From positions 81,229 through 145,228 of the forward strand of contig NZ_NUUX01000044.1 of assembly GCF_002564465.1 (NCBI RefSeq): a stretch of 64,000 bases of DNA, in the 5' to 3' direction. Below are positions 60,333 through 64,000 of this stretch, piece after piece; the first letter of the stretch is position 1; each line of letters starts with the position of its first letter. The notes beneath the pieces were generated by a model. It saw nothing but the letters and a program-made list of their open reading frames with translations. It searched no databases and had not been told where the DNA came from. The DNA comes from Bacillus sp. AFS088145. GTDB taxonomy: Bacteria; Bacillota; Bacilli; Bacillales; Bacillaceae_G. The position numbers were made by a program, and so were the translations under genes.

Positions 60333-61378
60333 GATGATTTTTTAGGTTTTAGTAAGGTTAGGATTACAAGAAAACTAATCCAGCCGATAAGTGGATAAAG
60401 GAATGTTAATAATGGTCCATAGCCGATAATGCTAATAAACAGGCAGCAAATTAATAATAAGATAACGACTAAATTTGTATTTAATCGGATATATGAATTA
60501 ATTTGTCTAGACATCCCATATATATTCCCAACTAGTGTGGTGAAAATTTCAGCTAGAATAACCATTAGGAAAAAGTAATAGAAAATTGGATGGATTTTTT
60601 TGATTACTTCTACCATTGGAATTTCATATTGTTGAAAATTGGCTACACCTGATACGTTCAGGTGAATTAGTAATAAAATAGTCCCTAATATTAGACCGCC
60701 TAATACACCGCCTTGAACAATAGAAGATTTTTCTTTGCATTCAAAACCAATGGGTACTAAAACTGCCTGGGCTAATGCCATATTTAAACAAACATAGGTT
60801 ATTGGCTTTGTAAACACTGTATAGTTAAGCTTATTAATAGAAGGTAAAATATGGTCTAGTGTTATTTCATGCATCGTAAATGGTAAATGTGAGTTGATGA
60901 AAACTGCGAGAATAAAAGCACACATAATTGGGACTACCGTATTATTTAGACTGAATAAACCACTTGTCCCTTTTCTTAAAACCATAAAAGTCAAAATGAT
61001 AAAAAGAAATGATCCGATAAATGAATCAAAATGTAAGTAAGTTTTAAATACAGCTCCAGCACCAGACAACATGACGCTTGTAACGCCAATTAAAACAAAG
61101 AATAATAGCCCATTAATAATATTTCCTCCGAGTTCTCCAAACAAAAGTACATTAAATTGCTGAGCAGAATTTAATTTATATGTATGAGCAATTGTCATAA
61201 TTTTAGTTCCAAACCAACAAAATAATATAGTGGCAAAAAGGATCCCCATTGCACCAAATATCCCGTTAATTGAAAAGAACTCTACAATTTCTTTACCCGT
61301 GGCAAACCCTGCTCCAATCACTGTTCCGACATACGTAAAGGCTATATTTCGAGCTTCTTTACTAAAGTTGAATTTCAT
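60329..61378 (-). CDS. YkvI-type membrane transporter
   Basis: A 349-aa integral membrane protein with ten hydrophobic segments. The first has a GTVIGAGFATGKEIVEFF unwound-helix glycine motif typical of LeuT/APC-fold transporters. It resembles Bacillus YkvI. The substrate is unknown (possibly an amino acid or branched-chain compound). AGGAGGACTTCC precedes the ATG on the minus strand. Convergent overlap of four bases with the preceding small gene. Confidence 0.85.
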   Translation of the reverse strand: MKFNFSKEARNIAFTYVGTVIGAGFATGKEIVEFFSINGIFGAMGILFATILFCWFGTKIMTIAHTYKLNSAQQFNVLLFGELGGNIINGLLFFVLIGVTSVMLSGAGAVFKTYLHFDSFIGSFLFIILTFMVLRKGTSGLFSLNNTVVPIMCAFILAVFINSHLPFTMHEITLDHILPSINKLNYTVFTKPITYVCLNMALAQAVLVPIGFECKEKSSIVQGGVLGGLILGTILLLIHLNVSGVANFQQYEIPMVEVIKKIHPIFYYFFLMVILAEIFTTLVGNIYGMSRQINSYIRLNTNLVVILLLICCLFISIIGYGPLLTFLYPLIGWISFLVILTLLKPKKSS

Positions 61379-61542
61379 AGGAAGTCCTCCTAAATGTAGT
61401 ACTAAATTGTATGATACATATTAGGAAAATAGACATGCTCCCTTAGTAAAAGTTTATAAACAAATCTACTAAATGCTTTTATTGTTCAATTTACGCAATT
61501 TTTTAATTATGTTAAAGTGAGAAGGTTAGGGGGACGGACATC

Positions 61543-62826
61543 ATGAATATACTTAAATGGAATTTTAATATGAAGATCAGGCTTGTTGCTGAGTTTTTCT
61601 TTGGATTATTCTTCTGGATGTATTTACCATTTTTAGCAATTTATTTTTCTGAAGAACTAGGTAAAGTGACAGCAGGGATCTTACTTATGTGCTCTCAAGC
61701 TGTTGGGGTATTTGCAAATTTAATCGGAGGATATTTAGCTGATACGTATGGCCGAAAGCGAATGATGGTAATTTCAGCTTTCATTCAAGCTGGAGGAATG
61801 ATTTTGCTAACAATTGCAAATTCACCAATTTTAAATTCACCATGGCTAACTTTTTTAGGATTTGCAATTATTAGTGTCACAGGAATGCTATATAATCCAG
61901 CAAGTTCGGCTATGGTAGCAGATACAGTTGAGGATAAAGATGAAAGAAACTTAGTCTTCGCTGTTTTTTATACGATGATAAATATTAATGTAGTGATCGG
62001 ACCAATTATTGGTGGAATTTTATTTTTCAAAGCAAGATTTTTATTATTTACTACATCTTCATTGATCTTTTTAATTGTCGCTTTTATGATTCTACTTTTA
62101 ATAAAAGAGTCATTACCAGACTCTGTTAGACAAGAAAAAGAAGCGTCTATTTCAAAAGTTTTAATTAAACAAGTAAAGAATTATCGTGTAATTTTTACTG
62201 ATAAAGTTTTTTTCTTATTTGTTGCAGCTGGTATATTAATCTCTCAAACTTTTACTCAATTAGATTTATTACTAGCGGTTTATATAAAAGAAAGTATTCC
62301 TGTTCAAACATTATTTAGCTTTGGTGATTTTACTTTAAAGACAAATAGTGGAACATTATTTAGCTGGGTCATTGCCGAAAACGGTTTAATCGTAGCATTA
62401 TTTACAGTTTTAATAACGAAATTTGCCAATAAGTTTAATGAAAGATTTTTATTTTTTGCATCATCTGTTTGTTATGCTTTATCTATGTTATTGTTTGGAT
62501 TCACCCTATCAGCCTATGTTATTTTTATTGCAATGGCGCTCTTCACTTTGGGTGAGATATTAGTTGTAGGAAATCAGAACTCATTTATTGCAAAAATTGC
62601 TCCCGAAAATCAACGTGGACAGTATTTCGCTGCAGCAGGTTTAAGATGGTCACTCGGACGAACGATTGCACCATTAACGATTCCACTAGCCGGGCTAATC
62701 GGATATAAATGGACATTTAGCATAATATCGATCCTAGCCTTGATTGGAGCATATTTATTTGAATTGATGTTTAAAGAGATCAAGAAAAAACCTGAACCGT
62801 TTTCTGATAATATGAAGGTAGGATAA
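61543..62826 (+). CDS. MFS transporter
   Basis: A 427-aa major facilitator protein with twelve predicted helices. Motif A between helices 2 and 3 is GGYLADTYGRKRMM. The central loop (about 190-205) is short and charged. The substrate is unknown; a drug or metabolite exporter is most likely by family. AGGGGGACGG precedes the ATG. Confidence 0.9.
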   Translation: MNILKWNFNMKIRLVAEFFFGLFFWMYLPFLAIYFSEELGKVTAGILLMCSQAVGVFANLIGGYLADTYGRKRMMVISAFIQAGGMILLTIANSPILNSPWLTFLGFAIISVTGMLYNPASSAMVADTVEDKDERNLVFAVFYTMININVVIGPIIGGILFFKARFLLFTTSSLIFLIVAFMILLLIKESLPDSVRQEKEASISKVLIKQVKNYRVIFTDKVFFLFVAAGILISQTFTQLDLLLAVYIKESIPVQTLFSFGDFTLKTNSGTLFSWVIAENGLIVALFTVLITKFANKFNERFLFFASSVCYALSMLLFGFTLSAYVIFIAMALFTLGEILVVGNQNSFIAKIAPENQRGQYFAAAGLRWSLGRTIAPLTIPLAGLIGYKWTFSIISILALIGAYLFELMFKEIKKKPEPFSDNMKVG

Positions 62827-62831
62827 GTAGT

Positions 62832-62865
62832 AAAAGAGGACCCAACAAACTGGGTCCTCTTTTTA
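62832..62865. terminator. Bidirectional terminator
   Basis: AAAAGAGGACCCA/TGGGTCCTCTTTT stem between the convergent MFS and znuA genes. Confidence 0.9.
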
Positions 62866-63801
62866 ACGGTTATTTAATGTCTTATCTAGCGTGTCGATAT
62901 TTTCTTGCATTAAGTCGAAATAATCTTTGTGATTCTTTAAATCATCTTCTGAGATAGTTGCTAGGTGGTTAAGTCTTAAGATCTCAGCATGTGTTTCATT
63001 TTTTACAACTGTTGCTACTTTTGGTGTAGCAAACGTTTCGAACAAAATATATTTGACATGATGTTCTTTAACAAAATCAACAACTTTCTTTAAATCCTTC
63101 TGTGATGGCTCTTGAGAAGGGGAAAGTCCTGTGATCGGGATTTGTTCAATTCCGTAATGTTGTTCCAAATATCCATATGCTGCATGTGAAACGACAATAT
63201 CCTTACGTGCAGAATGTAAAACTAAATTTCTTAATTCGTTATCAAGTTCATCAAATTGATTTTCAATTTTATCATAATTTGCTTCAAAGTATTGTTTGTT
63301 TTTTGGCATTAATTTAACTAATTCATCTCTAATATTTTGTGCTTCAATTTTTGCACGAGATGGATCTAACCAAACGTGTGGATCAACGTCATGATGATCT
63401 TCATCTTCCTCAATTTCTTCTTCGTTTGACTTTATTAATTCAATATTTTTAGTAGCCTCTAAGATTGCAACATGATTATTTTTAAGTGTTTCTTTGATTT
63501 TATCTGCAAAAGGTTCCATACCTGCACCATTGTAAACAAATAAATCTGAGTTTGCGATTTGTACAATTTGCTTAGAAGTTGGTTCAAAATCATGAGTATC
63601 AACACCAGTTGGGTATATGGAATGTACATCAACGTATTTACCACCAATTTTTTCAGCAAAATCTTGTAAAGGATAAATGGTTGTATAAATCGTTAATTTA
63701 TTTTTATTTTTAGTACTTTGCTGATGCGTGTCTTTATTGCAAGCTGACAGAACTGCACTTGTTAATAGCAATGTCGTGATTGCTAATTTTTTAAATTTCA
63801 T
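62863..63801 (-). CDS. znuA: Zinc ABC transporter substrate-binding lipoprotein
   Basis: A 312-aa cluster A-I binding protein that captures Zn2+ outside the cell for an ABC importer. Lipoprotein signal peptide with lipobox LSAC (Cys21). Metal-ligand histidines in DTHDFEP, DPHVWLDP and VVSHAAYGYL, with the fourth acidic ligand expected near the C-terminus. A short acidic His loop (EEEIEEDEDHHDVD) precedes the second ligand. AGGGAGAG before the ATG. The permease genes are not in the window. Zur-type sites upstream fit zinc repression. Confidence 0.93.
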   Translation of the reverse strand: MKFKKLAITTLLLTSAVLSACNKDTHQQSTKNKNKLTIYTTIYPLQDFAEKIGGKYVDVHSIYPTGVDTHDFEPTSKQIVQIANSDLFVYNGAGMEPFADKIKETLKNNHVAILEATKNIELIKSNEEEIEEDEDHHDVDPHVWLDPSRAKIEAQNIRDELVKLMPKNKQYFEANYDKIENQFDELDNELRNLVLHSARKDIVVSHAAYGYLEQHYGIEQIPITGLSPSQEPSQKDLKKVVDFVKEHHVKYILFETFATPKVATVVKNETHAEILRLNHLATISEDDLKNHKDYFDLMQENIDTLDKTLNNR

Positions 63802-63886
63802 TTTTTTCTCTCCCTAAAAAAGTTAATCATTTTAGTATTTTATAATGAGGTTGTTAATAAACGAATAAAGTTAAAAAATTTTAATT

Positions 63887-63901
63887 AATTCGTAATCATT
63901 C
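63887..63901. promoter_or_regulatory. Half-conserved Zur-like site upstream of znuA
   Basis: On the minus strand GGAATGATTACGA: the right half fits the Bacillus Zur consensus TCGTAATnATTACGA, the left half is degraded. Confidence 0.4.
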
Positions 63902-63974
63902 CTTTTTAAATTTTAAAAAAAATGTAAGATAATTTTTATCAAACAATTTAGTACATATTTTTTTAAAATATTCA

Positions 63975-63995
63975 AAATCGTAATAAATACGATTT
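63975..63995. promoter_or_regulatory. Zur box
   Basis: TCGTAATAAATACGA flanked by AAA/TTT: both half-sites of the 21-bp Bacillus Zur box are intact with only one or two central differences. It may serve znuA or a divergent gene beyond the window. Confidence 0.65.
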
Positions 63996-64000
63996 AATCC

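Noticed and set aside
1..64000. CRISPR arrays, IS elements, prophage, tRNA or 16S/23S rRNA genes
   Set aside because: Searched by eye; no direct-repeat/spacer arrays, transposase, integrase or structural RNA signatures other than rnpB and the 6S candidate were found.

Overview
The window is a chromosomal stretch of an AT-rich, endospore-forming Firmicute of the Bacillaceae. Gene order follows the Bacillus subtilis aroA-ypiA-qcrABC-dapB-bshA-panBCD-dinG-dnaD-ponA-recU-gpsB-rnpB-ypvA-ypwA-bps-dynA-ypdQ/ypeP-topB neighbourhood very closely. Bacillithiol genes, sporulation genes (ypjB, sspM, a Spo0E-like protein), strong GGAGG-type ribosome sites and rho-independent terminators agree with this. 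I saw no phage, IS element, CRISPR array or tRNA. I do not assign a species.

Layout. 1-3.1 kb: end of aroA, then ypiA and ypiB. 3.7-6.4 kb: ypiF and the menaquinol:cytochrome c reductase operon qcrABC with its own promoter. 6.5-9.6 kb: membrane proteins ypjA, ypjB, a zinc metallopeptidase and a YitT protein. 9.7-15.3 kb: a metabolic operon ypjD-dapB-mgsA-bshB1-bshA-cca-birA. 15.6-17.8 kb: panBCD. 17.9-25.1 kb: dinG, ypmA, ypmB, aspB, dnaD, nth, ypoC; asnS, usual between aspB and dnaD, is absent. 25.2-28.6 kb (minus): recU-ponA, where PonA has an extreme Gly-Asn tail. 28.7-34.4 kb: yppC, small spore and unknown genes, yppG, a NagR-like regulator, ypsA, gpsB. 34.4-34.9 kb: RNase P RNA. 35-46 kb: a THUMP methyltransferase, an oxidoreductase, the helicase ypvA, two M32 carboxypeptidases and an ArsR/SRPBCC pair. 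46.4-52.7 kb: bpsA-bpsB (alkylpyrone synthesis), a tiny Fur-controlled gene, dynamin dynA and a sulfurtransferase. 52.8-57 kb: a probable 6S RNA, an EamA transporter, two RNase H-like proteins, YpeQ, a DUF2564 protein, a cold-shock protein and a Rex-box-controlled small gene. 57.2-64 kb: topB, two unknown genes, a YkvI-type transporter, an MFS transporter and a zinc-uptake lipoprotein with Zur sites at the window edge.

Most protein genes are ordinary core genes. The less expected content is in the gaps: a 26-codon membrane mini-gene with promoter, Fur box and terminator packed into about 180 bp (48.0 kb); a perfect Rex operator before an unknown 74-aa protein (56.7 kb); a duplicated promoter/cre block before a Spo0E-like protein (42.2-42.4 kb); a tandem repeat with a period of about 20.5 bp (55.5 kb); a 14-bp hairpin covering the ypjB ribosome-binding site (7.1 kb); and two copies of a terminator-associated element (17.8 and 23.8 kb).
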